The translations under genes were made by a program, and so were the position numbers. The notes beneath the pieces were generated by a model that saw nothing but the letters and a program-made list of their open reading frames with translations, had not been told where the DNA came from and searched no databases. Positions 15,839 to 24,532 of a stretch of DNA of 64,000 nucleotides are shown here, piece by piece (positions within the stretch are counted from its first letter, which is position 1; the number at the start of each line of letters is the position of its first letter). Source of the stretch: Streptomyces cyanogenus (GTDB lineage: Bacteria; Actinomycetota; Actinomycetes; Streptomycetales; Streptomycetaceae); contig NZ_CP071839.1 in the NCBI RefSeq assembly GCF_017526105.1, forward strand, positions 4,270,001-4,334,000, in the 5' to 3' direction.

Positions 15839-16906
15839 TCAGGCGGCGTAGTCTCCCACCAGCTCCGCGCCGGTCGTCTTCTCGCCACGCTCGGTGATCT
15901 CTCCGGCGACCCAGGCGTCGACCCCGCGGTCGGCCAGGGTCGCGAGGGCCACCTCGGCCGACTCCTCAGGGACGATGGCGATCATGCCGACGCCCATGTT
16001 GAGGGTCTTCTCCAGCTCCAGGCGCTCGACGTTCCCGGTCTTCCCGACCAGGTCGAAGATCGCGCCCGGGGTCCAGGTGGAGCGGTCGACCACGGCGTGC
16101 AGCCCGTCCGGGATCACCCGGGCCAGGTTGGCGGCGAGACCACCACCGGTGACGTGGCTGAAGGCGTGCACCTCGGCGGTGCGGGTCAGCGCCAGGCAGT
16201 CCAGCGAGTAGATCTTGGTGGGCTCCAGCAGCTCCTCGCCGAGGGACCGGCCCAGCTCCGCGACCTCGGTCTCCAGGGCCAGCCCGGCGCGGTCCAGCAG
16301 GACGTGGCGGACCAGGGAGTACCCGTTCGAGTGAAGCCCGGAGGACGCCATGGCGATCACGGTGTCACCCGTACGGATGCGATCCGCGCCCAGCAGCCGG
16401 TCGGCCTCCACGACGCCCGTACCGGCGCCGGCGACGTCGAAGTCGTCCTCGCCCAGCAGACCCGGGTGTTCGGCCGTCTCACCACCCACCAGGGCGCAGC
16501 CGGCCAGCACACAGCCTTCCGCGATGCCCTTGACGATGGCCGCGACCCGCTCGGGGTGCACCTTGCCGACGCAGATGTAGTCGGTCATGAACAGCGGCTC
16601 GGCGCCGCACACCACGATGTCGTCCATGACCATGGCGACCAGGTCGTGGCCGATGGTGTCGTAGACGCCCATCCGGCGCGCGACGTCGACCTTCGTGCCG
16701 ACGCCGTCCGTGGCGGAGGCGAGCAGCGGGCGCTCGTAGCGCTTGAGGGCGGAGGCGTCGAAGAGTCCGGCGAAGCCGCCGAGGCCGCCGAGGACCTCGG
16801 GGCGCCGGGTCTTCTTCACCCACTCCTTCATGAGCTCGACGGCGCGGTCGCCCGCCTCGATGTCGACGCCCGCCGCTGCGTAGCTGGCACCAGTTGTCTC
16901 AGACAT
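15839..16906 (-). CDS. purM: phosphoribosylformylglycinamidine cyclo-ligase
   Basis: 355 aa, normal length for PurM (AIR synthetase). It converts FGAM to AIR with ATP, step 5 of purine synthesis. Start at ATG 16906 (MSETTGASYAAAGVDIEAGD). Signature blocks visible are the ATGDVGTK-like ASATDGVGTKVDVA, DIVVCGAEPLFMTDY, ALVGGETAEHPG and the C-terminal HVTGGGLAANLARV. The ribosome site is weak. It lies 35 bases after purF on the same strand and is probably cotranscribed. Confidence 0.97.
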   Translation of the reverse strand: MSETTGASYAAAGVDIEAGDRAVELMKEWVKKTRRPEVLGGLGGFAGLFDASALKRYERPLLASATDGVGTKVDVARRMGVYDTIGHDLVAMVMDDIVVCGAEPLFMTDYICVGKVHPERVAAIVKGIAEGCVLAGCALVGGETAEHPGLLGEDDFDVAGAGTGVVEADRLLGADRIRTGDTVIAMASSGLHSNGYSLVRHVLLDRAGLALETEVAELGRSLGEELLEPTKIYSLDCLALTRTAEVHAFSHVTGGGLAANLARVIPDGLHAVVDRSTWTPGAIFDLVGKTGNVERLELEKTLNMGVGMIAIVPEESAEVALATLADRGVDAWVAGEITERGEKTTGAELVGDYAA

Positions 16907-16941
16907 GACTGTGAGAGCTTTCGTGTCGTACTGCAGGGGTG

Positions 16942-18471
16942 TTACGGGCGACGGATCGCGTCGGAGGCGGCCGTGGCCGCGGGACCGGCCGCCAGCTCGG
17001 TCTCCAGGAGCTGCTTGCCGAGCAGCTCGGGGTCCGGCAGCTCCATCGGGTACTCGCCGTCGAAGCAGGCGCGGCACAGGTTCGGCTTGGCGATCGTGGT
17101 CGCGTCGATCATGCCGTCGATGGAGATGTAGGCGAGCGAGTCGGCGCCGAGGCTGGTGCCGATCTCCTCGATGCTCATGCCGTTGGCGATCAGTTCCGCG
17201 CGCGTGGCGAAGTCGATGCCGAAGAAGCAGGGCCACTTCACGGGCGGGGAGGAGATCCGGATGTGGACCTCGGCGGCGCCGGCCTCGCGCAGCATGCGGA
17301 CCAGGGCCCGCTGGGTGTTGCCGCGCACGATCGAGTCGTCGACGACGACCAGGCGCTTGCCCTTGATGACTTCCTTCAGCGGGTTCAGCTTCAGGCGGAT
17401 GCCCAGCTGGCGGATGGTCTGCGAGGGCTGGATGAACGTACGGCCCACGTAGGCGTTCTTGACCAGGCCGGCGCCGAAGGGGATGCCGGAGGCCTCCGCG
17501 TAGCCGATGGCGGCCGGGGTGCCGGACTCCGGGGTCGCTATGACCAGGTCGGCCTCCACGGGGGCTTCCTTGGCCAGCCGGCGGCCCATCTCCACCCGGG
17601 ACAGGTACACGTTCCGGCCGGCGATGTCGGTGTCCGGGCGGGCCAGGTACACGTACTCGAAGACACAGCCCTTGGGCTTCGCATCCGCGAATCGGGAGCT
17701 GCGCAGACCGTTCTCGTCGATGGCGACGAACTCGCCCGGCTCTATCTCACGGACGTAGCTGGCGCCCACGATGTCGAGGGCGGCGGACTCGGAGGCGACC
17801 ACCCAGCCGCGCTCCAGGCGGCCGAGGACCAGCGGGCGGATGCCCTGCGGGTCGCGGGCGGTGTAGAGGGTGTGCTCGTCCATGAAGACGAGCGAGAAGG
17901 CGCCCCGCACCTTCGGGAGGACCTGGTGGGCGGCCTCCTCGATGGTGAGCGGCTTGCCGTCCTCGTCGACCTGGGCGGCCAGCAGGGCCGTCAGCAGGTC
18001 GGTGTCGTTGGTGGCCGCGACCCGGGTGGAGCGGCTGTTGTTGTCGTTCGGCAGGTCGGCGACCATCTCGGCGAGCTGCGCCGTGTTGACCAGGTTGCCG
18101 TTGTGACCGAGCGCGATCGAGCCGTGCGCGGTGGCGCGGAACGTCGGCTGGGCGTTCTCCCACACGGAGGCGCCGGTGGTCGAGTAGCGGGCGTGTCCGA
18201 CCGCGATATGACCCTGGAGCGAACCGAGCGAGGTCTCGTCGAAGACCTGGGAGACCAGGCCCATGTCCTTGAAGACGAGGATCTGGGAGCCGTTGCTGAC
18301 CGCGATTCCCGCGGATTCCTGACCCCGGTGCTGGAGGGCGTAGAGCCCGAAGTACGTGAGCTTTGCGACCTCTTCACCCGGAGCCCAGACGCCGAAGACG
18401 CCGCAAGCGTCCTGGGGGCCCTTTTCGCCGGGAAGCAGATCGTGATTGAGTCGACCGTCACCACGTGGCAC
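16942..18471 (-). CDS. purF: amidophosphoribosyltransferase
   Basis: 509 aa with the start at GTG 18471 (MPRGDGRLNHDLLPGEKGPQ). It catalyses the committed step from PRPP and glutamine to phosphoribosylamine. The sequence begins with a 22-residue propeptide removed before the nucleophile Cys23 (DACGVFGVW), as in the Bacillus-type enzyme. The glutaminase domain shows GHARYSTTG and LGHNGNLVNT; the PRTase domain shows the PRPP loop VVVDDSIVRGNT. Cysteines in the C-terminal part (PNLCRACFDGEYP) suggest the 4Fe-4S cluster type. A longer start at 18534 lacks a good ribosome site. First gene of the purF-purM unit. Confidence 0.95.
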   Translation of the reverse strand: MPRGDGRLNHDLLPGEKGPQDACGVFGVWAPGEEVAKLTYFGLYALQHRGQESAGIAVSNGSQILVFKDMGLVSQVFDETSLGSLQGHIAVGHARYSTTGASVWENAQPTFRATAHGSIALGHNGNLVNTAQLAEMVADLPNDNNSRSTRVAATNDTDLLTALLAAQVDEDGKPLTIEEAAHQVLPKVRGAFSLVFMDEHTLYTARDPQGIRPLVLGRLERGWVVASESAALDIVGASYVREIEPGEFVAIDENGLRSSRFADAKPKGCVFEYVYLARPDTDIAGRNVYLSRVEMGRRLAKEAPVEADLVIATPESGTPAAIGYAEASGIPFGAGLVKNAYVGRTFIQPSQTIRQLGIRLKLNPLKEVIKGKRLVVVDDSIVRGNTQRALVRMLREAGAAEVHIRISSPPVKWPCFFGIDFATRAELIANGMSIEEIGTSLGADSLAYISIDGMIDATTIAKPNLCRACFDGEYPMELPDPELLGKQLLETELAAGPAATAASDAIRRP

Positions 18472-18672
18472 GTCTCCGAGTGTAGGCGAGGTCGACCACT
18501 GGTCCGAATTGGCGATACGCGCCGGTAACGGCACGGCCGGTCTCGACCGACTTGGTGGTTTCTGCGTTTGCGCTGGTCAGCGCCGTTCTTCAGTGGCCGG
18601 CGGGGGTGTGGGGCGCGCCGTACGGGCCGCTCGCGGGCCGCTTCGCCGTATGCATGAGTGAGGTGTCGCACA

Positions 18673-19128
18673 TCATTCGGAGGCGCTGCAGCTGAGGTGG
18701 ACGCGGTCGCCGTCGCCGTCGGTGAGCGTCAGTTTCGCGGCGTCGCGCTCGGCGGTGAGCGTGCCGGTGGTGAGGGTGCGGGCGAGAGCGCGCTCGAACG
18801 CCATCCGCTCCTCGCCGCAGGCCATCCGGGTCGTGCGCAGGTCGCCGATGGTGATCCGGTCGCCGTGCACGGTGGCCCGGGCGCTGAAGTGGTTGCAGCC
18901 CAGGTTGCCGGCCGCCCTGCCGTCCTCGTCGATGCGCAGGCGGGCGGGGGCGGGCGCGGGCCGGGTCGTACCGCCGACGGTGATGCCGTCGACCCGCCAG
19001 TCGATCCCGGTCACCGGCTGCTGGACGCCCACCGCCCCACTGTCCCCCTTCTCGCTGCCACAGGCCACCGTGAACGGGAGAAGCACGGCGGCCACCGCCA
19101 GGGTCACGCGCTGCTTGTACCGGTTCAT
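18673..19128 (-). CDS. META domain lipoprotein
   Basis: 151-aa lipoprotein from ATG 19128 (MNRYKQRVTLAVAAVLLPFT). The signal peptide is followed by the lipobox FTVAC with the lipidated Cys at about 23. A META/HslJ domain follows, with WRVDGITVGG, RIDEDGRAAGNLGCNHFSAR and LRTTRMACGEERMAFERAL; the two domain cysteines (NLGCN and MACG) are the conserved META pair. META proteins are envelope-associated and linked to novobiocin or heat-shock phenotypes in E. coli; the role here is unknown. It stands alone, 53 bases from the next gene on the same strand. Confidence 0.9.
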   Translation of the reverse strand: MNRYKQRVTLAVAAVLLPFTVACGSEKGDSGAVGVQQPVTGIDWRVDGITVGGTTRPAPAPARLRIDEDGRAAGNLGCNHFSARATVHGDRITIGDLRTTRMACGEERMAFERALARTLTTGTLTAERDAAKLTLTDGDGDRVHLSCSASE

Positions 19129-19180
19129 ACGGATTCGACGGGCGGCCGGTGCGACCGGTTCCCGCGCGGCACCGGAAGGG

Positions 19181-19978
19181 CTAGGCCATGACCGGCAGCA
19201 GCCCCCCGATGTCGGCCCGCTCCCCGCTCGCGCTGACCTTCGCATCGGCCAGCGCGTCCTGCCAGGTCAGGCGGCCGGTGGCCAGTCTGATCCAGGTCAG
19301 CGGGTCGGTCTCCACGACGTTGGGCGGGGTGCCGCGGGTGTGCCGGGGGCCCTCGACGCACTGCACGACGGCGTACGGCGGCACACGCACCTCCGTGGAG
19401 CCGCCGGGCGCCTTGAGGGCGAGGGCGTCGGCGAGCAGCCGGGTGGCGGCGGCCAGGGCCTGCCGGTCGTACGGCACGTCCAGGCCCGGGACGGCGGCGT
19501 TGAGGTCGTCGGTGTGGACCACCAGCTCGACGGTGCGGGTGACGAGGTAGTCGGCCAGCGGCAGGGCGCCCGCGCTGGTGTCCAGCAGCCGGCTGCCGGG
19601 ATGCTCGTCCAGCAGGGCGCGCAGGCTGTGGTCGACGTCGGCGAGGTAGGCACCGAGGTCCGGGTGGCCGGCGGTCAGGCCGCGCGTGAAGTCGTCGATG
19701 TCTGCGGCGCGCGGCGCGGTGGAGAACGGCCACTCGGCCACGGTGACGGTCTGCTTCGGCGGGGCCGGCAGCTCCAGGGCCCGGTGGACGGCCGTGGCCG
19801 CCATGCCGATGTGCGCGACCAGGTCCCGTACGGTCCAGCCGCCCAGCCGGGTGGGCAGGGCGAGCTGCTCGGCACCGAGCCCGCGGACGGCCTCCCGGAC
19901 GTTCGCGAACTGGGCGAGGACCGCGGCACGGGTCCTGGCGGGGTCGTAGGTGCGGGCACGTTTCCTGGCCGGTGGCAT
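19181..19978 (-). CDS. mycothiol-dependent maleylpyruvate isomerase-type protein
   Basis: 265-aa protein (MPPARKRARTYDPARTRAAV). The N-terminal half has the DinB-like four-helix pattern with GGWTVRDLVAHIGMAATAVH, where a His of the metal site is expected. The C-terminal half (PYAVVQCVEGPRHTRGTPPN, VVETDPLTWIRLATGRLTW) is a sterol-carrier-like domain; relatives are annotated either as maleylpyruvate isomerase family or sterol carrier family protein. Members use mycothiol in thiol-transfer or detoxification reactions. The substrate is not predictable. Located between a META lipoprotein and purL. Confidence 0.8.
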   Translation of the reverse strand: MPPARKRARTYDPARTRAAVLAQFANVREAVRGLGAEQLALPTRLGGWTVRDLVAHIGMAATAVHRALELPAPPKQTVTVAEWPFSTAPRAADIDDFTRGLTAGHPDLGAYLADVDHSLRALLDEHPGSRLLDTSAGALPLADYLVTRTVELVVHTDDLNAAVPGLDVPYDRQALAAATRLLADALALKAPGGSTEVRVPPYAVVQCVEGPRHTRGTPPNVVETDPLTWIRLATGRLTWQDALADAKVSASGERADIGGLLPVMA

Positions 19979-20135
19979 GGCGGTGAGCCTATGCCCTGAC
20001 CCTGTGGTCCTTCAGGCCCTTTTCGACCGGGCCGCAACCCTGCCGGGCGCGTCCGGGGGCGCCGGCGGCGGTCGCCGACCGGGTCCCGGAGCCGCGCCGG
20101 GCGGGCGGCACCGGCGCGGACCCGCCACCGCATGC

Positions 20136-20168
20136 AAAGGCCCCGCCCGGTGTCCCGGACGGGGCCTT
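20136..20168 (-). terminator. purL terminator
   Basis: An imperfect 14-15 bp stem of AAAGGCCCCGCCCGG (20136-20150) with CCGGACGGGGCCTT (20155-20168) lies 17 bases after the purL stop. On the minus strand it ends CCTTTGC. Confidence 0.75.
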
Positions 20169-20184
20169 CACCGCCGTACGACGG

Positions 20185-22443
20185 TTACGCCAGCAGCGCC
20201 GGGATCGTCTCCTCGTGCGCCGTGCGCAGCTCCTCCAGCGTGAGCGTGAACTCGCCCTGCACCTCGACCGTGTCGCCGTCCACGACACCGATGCGGGTGG
20301 CCGGCAGGCCCCGCGCGCCGCACATGTCGTTGAAGCGGACCTCCTCCGAGCGCGGCACGGCGACGATGGCACGGCCGGCCGACTCGGAGAACAGGAAGGT
20401 GAAGGCGTCCAGGCCGTCGGGTACGACCAGACGCGCGCCCTTGCCGCCGAGCAGCGCCGACTCCACGACCGCCTGGACGAGACCGCCGTCGGACAGGTCG
20501 TGCGCGGAGTCGATCATCCCGTCGCGGGAGGCGGAGATGAGGATCTCGGCCAGCAGGCGCTCGCGCTCCAGGTCCACCGCCGGGGGCAGACCGCCGAGGT
20601 GGTCGTGGATCACCTGGGACCAGGCCGAGCCGCCGAACTCCTCGCGGGTGTCGCCGAGGAGGTAGATCAGCTGGCCCTCCTCCTGGAAGGCGACCGGGGT
20701 GCGGCGGGCGACGTCGTCGATCACGCCGAGGACCGCCACGACCGGGGTCGGGTGGATCGCCGCCTCGCCCGTCTGGTTGTAGAGCGAGACGTTGCCGCCG
20801 GTCACCGGGGTGCCGAGCTGCCGGCAGCCGTCGGCGAGACCGCGCACGGCCTCGGCGAACTGCCACATCACCGCCGGGTCCTCGGGGGAGCCGAAGTTCA
20901 GGCAGTCGGAGACGGCCAGCGGCTTGGCGCCGGTGGTCGCGACGTTCCGGTAGGCCTCGGCCAGGGCCAGCTGGGCGCCGGTGTACGGGTCGAGCTTGGC
21001 GTAGCGGCCGTTGCCGTCCGTGGCGATGGCGACACCGAGACCGGTCTTCTCGTCCACGCGGATCATGCCGGAGTCCTCCGGCTGGGCGAGGACGGTGTTG
21101 CCCTGCACGAAGTGGTCGTACTGGGACGTGATCCACTTCTTGGAGGCCTGGTTCGGCGAGCCGACCAGCTTCAGGACCTGGCCCTTCAGCTCCTCGCCGG
21201 TCTCCGGACGGGGCAGCTTGTTCGCGTCGTCGGCCTGGAGGGCGTCCTGCCACTCGGGGCGGGCGTACGGGCGCTCGTAGACCGGGCCCTCGTGCGCGAC
21301 CGTGCGCGGGTTGACGTCGACGATCTTCTCGCCGTGCCAGTAGATCTCCAGGCGGTCGCCGTCGGTCACCTCACCGATGACGGTGGCGATGACGTCCCAC
21401 TTCGCGCAGATCTCCAGGAAGCGGTCGACCTTCTCCGGCTCCACGACCGCGCACATGCGCTCCTGCGACTCGCTCATGAGGATCTCCTCGGGCGAGAGCG
21501 TGGAGTCGCGCAGCGGGACGTCGTCCAGGGTGACGCGCATGCCGCCGGAGCCGTTGGAGGCCAGCTCGGACGTGGCACAGGACAGACCGGCCGCACCGAG
21601 GTCCTGGATGCCGACGACCAGCTTCTCCTTGAACGCCTCCAGGGTGCACTCGATGAGCAGCTTCTCCTGGAAGGGGTCACCGACCTGGACGGCCGGGCGC
21701 TTCGACGGCTTGGCGTCGTCGAAGGTCTCGGAGGCCAGGATCGACGCGCCGCCGATGCCGTCGCCGCCGGTCCGGGCGCCGTAGAGGATGACCTTGTTGC
21801 CCGCGCCGGAGGCCTTCGCGAGGTGGATGTCCTCGTGCCGCATCACACCGATGGCACCGGCGTTGACCAGCGGGTTGCCCTGGTAGCAGGAGTCGAAGAC
21901 GACCTCGCCGCCGATGTTGGGCAGGCCCAGGCAGTTGCCGTAGCCGCCGATGCCCGCGACGACGCCCGGCAGGACGCGCTTGGTGTCGGGGTGGTCGGCC
22001 GCGCCGAAGCGCAGGGGGTCGACCACGGCCACCGGCCTGGCGCCCATCGCGATGATGTCGCGGACGATGCCGCCGACACCCGTGGCCGCGCCCTGGTAGG
22101 GCTCGACGTACGACGGGTGGTTGTGCGACTCGACCTTGAAGGTGACCGCGTAGCCCTGGCCGACGTCGACCACACCGGCGTTCTCGCCGATGCCGACGAG
22201 CAGGGCGTCGCTCTGCGGCGCCTTCTCGCCGAACTGGCGCAGGTGCACCTTGGAGGACTTGTACGAGCAGTGCTCGGACCACATGACCGAGTACATGGCG
22301 AGTTCGGCACCGGTGGGCCGGCGGCCGAGGATCTCGACCACGCGCTCGTACTCGTCCTTCTTCAGGCCCAGTTCGGCCCAGGGCAGCTCGACGTCGGGGG
22401 TCGCGGCCGCGTGCTCGACCGTGTCCAGAGGCGTCCGGCTCAT
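20185..22443 (-). CDS. purL: FGAM synthase subunit PurL
   Basis: 752 aa, the small-PurL type that needs PurQ and PurS. It converts FGAR, ATP and glutamine-derived ammonia to FGAM. Visible blocks are YSVMWSEHCSYKSSKVHLRQ, the His-containing VESHNHPSYVEPYQGAATGV, VTGGNVSLYNQTG and DLSDGGLVQAVVE. Start at ATG 22443 overlaps the purQ stop by 4 bases (ATGA), giving a translationally coupled purS-purQ-purL operon. Confidence 0.97.
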   Translation of the reverse strand: MSRTPLDTVEHAAATPDVELPWAELGLKKDEYERVVEILGRRPTGAELAMYSVMWSEHCSYKSSKVHLRQFGEKAPQSDALLVGIGENAGVVDVGQGYAVTFKVESHNHPSYVEPYQGAATGVGGIVRDIIAMGARPVAVVDPLRFGAADHPDTKRVLPGVVAGIGGYGNCLGLPNIGGEVVFDSCYQGNPLVNAGAIGVMRHEDIHLAKASGAGNKVILYGARTGGDGIGGASILASETFDDAKPSKRPAVQVGDPFQEKLLIECTLEAFKEKLVVGIQDLGAAGLSCATSELASNGSGGMRVTLDDVPLRDSTLSPEEILMSESQERMCAVVEPEKVDRFLEICAKWDVIATVIGEVTDGDRLEIYWHGEKIVDVNPRTVAHEGPVYERPYARPEWQDALQADDANKLPRPETGEELKGQVLKLVGSPNQASKKWITSQYDHFVQGNTVLAQPEDSGMIRVDEKTGLGVAIATDGNGRYAKLDPYTGAQLALAEAYRNVATTGAKPLAVSDCLNFGSPEDPAVMWQFAEAVRGLADGCRQLGTPVTGGNVSLYNQTGEAAIHPTPVVAVLGVIDDVARRTPVAFQEEGQLIYLLGDTREEFGGSAWSQVIHDHLGGLPPAVDLERERLLAEILISASRDGMIDSAHDLSDGGLVQAVVESALLGGKGARLVVPDGLDAFTFLFSESAGRAIVAVPRSEEVRFNDMCGARGLPATRIGVVDGDTVEVQGEFTLTLEELRTAHEETIPALLA

Positions 22444-23120
22444 GCGTTGACCAGCTTCTTGAGGATCGAGGTGAAGAACGGGAGCCCGTCGGTACGGCCC
22501 GTACCGACCAGCGGCTCGACGGCGTGCTCGGGGTGCGGCATGAGGCCGACGACGTTCCCGGCCTCGTTGGTGATGCCGGCGATGTCGTTGAGCGAGCCGT
22601 TGGGGTTGAAGTCGAGGTACCGGAAGACCACGCGGCCCTCGGCCTCCAGCTTGTCCAGCGTGTACCGGTCGGCTACGTACCGGCCGTCCATGTTCTTCAG
22701 CGGGATGTGGATCTCCTGGCCCGCGCGGTAGTCGCCGGTCCAGGAGGTCTCCGCGTTCTCCACCCGCAGCTTCTGGTCGCGGCAGATGAAGTGGAGGTGG
22801 TCGTTGCCGAGCATCCCGCCCGGAAGGAGGTGGGCCTCGGTGAGGATCTGGAAGCCGTTGCAGATGCCGAGGACCGGCAGGCCGGCCTTCGCCTGCTCGA
22901 TGACCGTCTCCATCACCGGCGAGAAGCGGGAGATGGCGCCGGCCCGCAGATAGTCGCCGTAGGAGAAACCGCCGGGCAGCACCACGGCGTCGACCTGCTT
23001 GAGGTCCTGGTCCTTGTGCCAGAGGGCGACCGGCTCGGCGCCCGCGAGGCGGATCGCGCGCTGGGTGTCCCGGTCGTCCAGGCTGCCCGGGAAAGTGACG
23101 ACGCCAATACGAGCGGTCAC
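22440..23120 (-). CDS. purQ: FGAM synthase glutaminase subunit PurQ
   Basis: 226-aa class I glutamine amidotransferase (MTARIGVVTFPGSLDDRDTQ). The nucleophile Cys is in LPVLGICNGFQIL; the C-terminal triad His and Glu are in MPHPEHAVEP. It supplies ammonia to PurL. The stop overlaps the purL start and its own start overlaps the purS stop by 4 bases. Length is standard. Confidence 0.97.
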   Translation of the reverse strand: MTARIGVVTFPGSLDDRDTQRAIRLAGAEPVALWHKDQDLKQVDAVVLPGGFSYGDYLRAGAISRFSPVMETVIEQAKAGLPVLGICNGFQILTEAHLLPGGMLGNDHLHFICRDQKLRVENAETSWTGDYRAGQEIHIPLKNMDGRYVADRYTLDKLEAEGRVVFRYLDFNPNGSLNDIAGITNEAGNVVGLMPHPEHAVEPLVGTGRTDGLPFFTSILKKLVNA

Positions 23121-23380
23121 TTCGTCGCCTCCGCGACTTCGTCGACCCGGACGGTGAAGTCCTCGATCACGGTGTTGGCAAGGAAGGATTCCGCAAGATC
23201 GCGGATCCGGGCGAGCGCGGCTTCGTCCACCGGCCCGTCAACTTCCAGTTCGAAACGCTTTCCCTGACGTACGTCCGAGATCCCTTCGAATCCCAGGCGG
23301 GGCAGCGCACGCTGGACCGCCTGGCCCTGGGGGTCGAGGATCTCCGGCTTGAGCATGACGTCGACTACGACGCGTGCCAC
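23117..23380 (-). CDS. purS: FGAM synthase subunit PurS
   Basis: 87-aa protein that bridges PurL and PurQ. I start at the second GTG (23380, MARVVVDVMLKPEILDPQGQ), because GGGAG lies 5 bases before it; the GTG at 23386 would fall within that ribosome site. The pattern AVQRALPRLGFEGISDVRQG and KRFELEVDG is typical of PurS. First gene of the purSQL operon, divergent from lsr2 across 310 bases. Confidence 0.95.
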   Translation of the reverse strand: MARVVVDVMLKPEILDPQGQAVQRALPRLGFEGISDVRQGKRFELEVDGPVDEAALARIRDLAESFLANTVIEDFTVRVDEVAEATK

Positions 23381-23690
23381 TGGCACTCCCGGTGTGTGGT
23401 GCTGAGCAGGTTCCTTCAGACTACCCGCACAAAATTTCTACGCGAGTAGAGTTGGAGGAAAGTACGTGAGGCGCATCACGATCGGGTGTCGAAGCCGCCC
23501 GCCCGCGAAAACTTCTGGGAAAGTTCCACAGTCCGTCCGTCACACCTATTGCGCCCGGACACGCGGACGGATTTAGTCGGGCTTCACTTTGCATTGCCGG
23601 GCACTGTACAAATGAATTGGCAATAGCCGATACTCGGCACGTCGGCGGCCATGAGCTGTAACGACGTGCCGCACGAAGGGACCGATATTC
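23381..23690. promoter_or_regulatory. divergent promoter region purS / lsr2
   Basis: 310 bases without a gene. It holds AT-richer tracts (AAAATTTCTACGCG near 23430 and AAATGAATTGGCAATA near 23610) that are likely promoter sites in both directions. I see no riboswitch-like fold and no clear PurR-type box. Confidence 0.5.
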
Positions 23691-24008
23691 GTGGCGCAAA
23701 AGGTCGTGGTCACTCTCTTTGACGACATCGACGGCTCGGAAGCGGCGGAGACGATCGCCTTCGGACTCGACGGCAAGTCGTACGAGATCGACCTGAACGA
23801 AACCAACGCCGAGAAACTGCGCAAGGCGCTCGCGCCGTACGTCGAGGCCGGCCGCAAGCGGTCGCGTTCCGGCAAGGCGTACAAGCAGACGGAGGTCGCA
23901 CCCGACCCGGCGGCCGTCCGCGCCTGGGCCCAGGCCAACAAGATGGACGTCCCCGCCCGTGGACGCATCCCGAAGAAGGTCTACGAGGCGTTCAGCGCCG
24001 CGCAGTGA
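23691..24008 (+). CDS. lsr2: Lsr2 nucleoid-associated protein
   Basis: 105-aa xenogeneic silencer (GTG start, MAQKVVVTLFDDIDGSEAAE). The N-terminal dimerisation domain occupies residues 1-60 (FGLDGKSYEIDLNETNAEKL). The C-terminal DNA-binding domain carries the AT-hook-like ARGRIPKKVYEAF, where the RGR enters the minor groove of AT-rich DNA. In Streptomyces it silences foreign and specialised-metabolite genes, and would be expected to bind low-GC stretches such as those in the AICE. AAGGG precedes the start; a terminator follows at 24026. Confidence 0.95.
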   Translation: MAQKVVVTLFDDIDGSEAAETIAFGLDGKSYEIDLNETNAEKLRKALAPYVEAGRKRSRSGKAYKQTEVAPDPAAVRAWAQANKMDVPARGRIPKKVYEAFSAAQ

Positions 24009-24025
24009 GCCCGCGAAGGGGCGAG

Positions 24026-24055
24026 TCCTCAGGGCCCGTCAGAGGGCCCTGGGGA
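24026..24055 (+). terminator. lsr2 terminator hairpin
   Basis: TCCTCAGGGCCC (24026-24037) pairs with GGGCCCTGGGGA (24044-24055) with one mismatch; the loop is GTCAGA. Confidence 0.65.
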
Positions 24056-24175
24056 CCGTGCACTTGGGGCATACCGGGTCCGGAGGGGAGCCGACTTGCG
24101 CTACCCCCCTGCTGATCAGCTAGTGTCTGGGACACGCCGAGGGGCGAGGCCGAAAGACCGGATCCCGAGGACCGT

Positions 24176-24247
24176 GCGGGTGTAGTTCAGTAGTAGAACA
24201 TCCCCCTTCCAGGGGGAAGGCGCAGTGTGCGATTCCTGTCACCCGCT
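24176..24247 (+). tRNA. tRNA-Gly(TCC)
   Basis: Acceptor GCGGGTG pairs with CACCCGC (24240-24246). The anticodon arm is TCCCC-CTTCCAG-GGGGA, anticodon TCC. The T arm has GATTCCTGTC-type bases. Discriminator T; no encoded CCA. Confidence 0.93.
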
Positions 24248-24327
24248 CCGCACCACCGACACGACCACTGTTGTGGATCAGGTAGGCTGGTGCTCGCACC
24301 GATCGGTGGGAGCCGATCGGGAGCAGT

Positions 24328-24400
24328 GCGGACGTAGCTCAGTTGGTAGAGCGCAACCTTGCCAAGGTTGAGGTCGCGAGTTCGAGCCTCGTCGTCCGCT
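24328..24400 (+). tRNA. tRNA-Gly(GCC), copy 1
   Basis: Acceptor GCGGACG pairs with CGTCCGC (24393-24399). The anticodon arm is CAACC-TTGCCAA-GGTTG, anticodon GCC. Identical in sequence to the copy at 28233-28305. Confidence 0.95.
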
Positions 24401-24406
24401 CGGGAC

Positions 24407-24435
24407 AAGACCCCGGTCCACTGGACCGGGGTCTT
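24407..24435 (+). terminator. tRNA-Gly terminator, copy 1
   Basis: AAGACCCCGGTCC pairs with GGACCGGGGTCTT around ACT, followed by TC and a short T run. Nearly identical to 28313-28342. Confidence 0.85.
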
Positions 24436-24532
24436 TCTGTTGCCGGTCCGGCCGGGCGCCTCTGACATTTGTCATGCCGAGCGGTGACACCGCGCACTGC
24501 CGGGCGGGCCGTGCCGCCGGGACGCTGGTGTC

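Noticed and set aside
18472..18672. Extra N-terminal extension or small gene before purF
   Set aside because: In-frame upstream starts lack ribosome sites and extend PurF beyond its usual propeptide; other frames are shadows.
20215..22731. 838-aa open frame antisense to purL and purQ
   Set aside because: Shadow of confident purL/purQ genes; typical GC-frame artefact.
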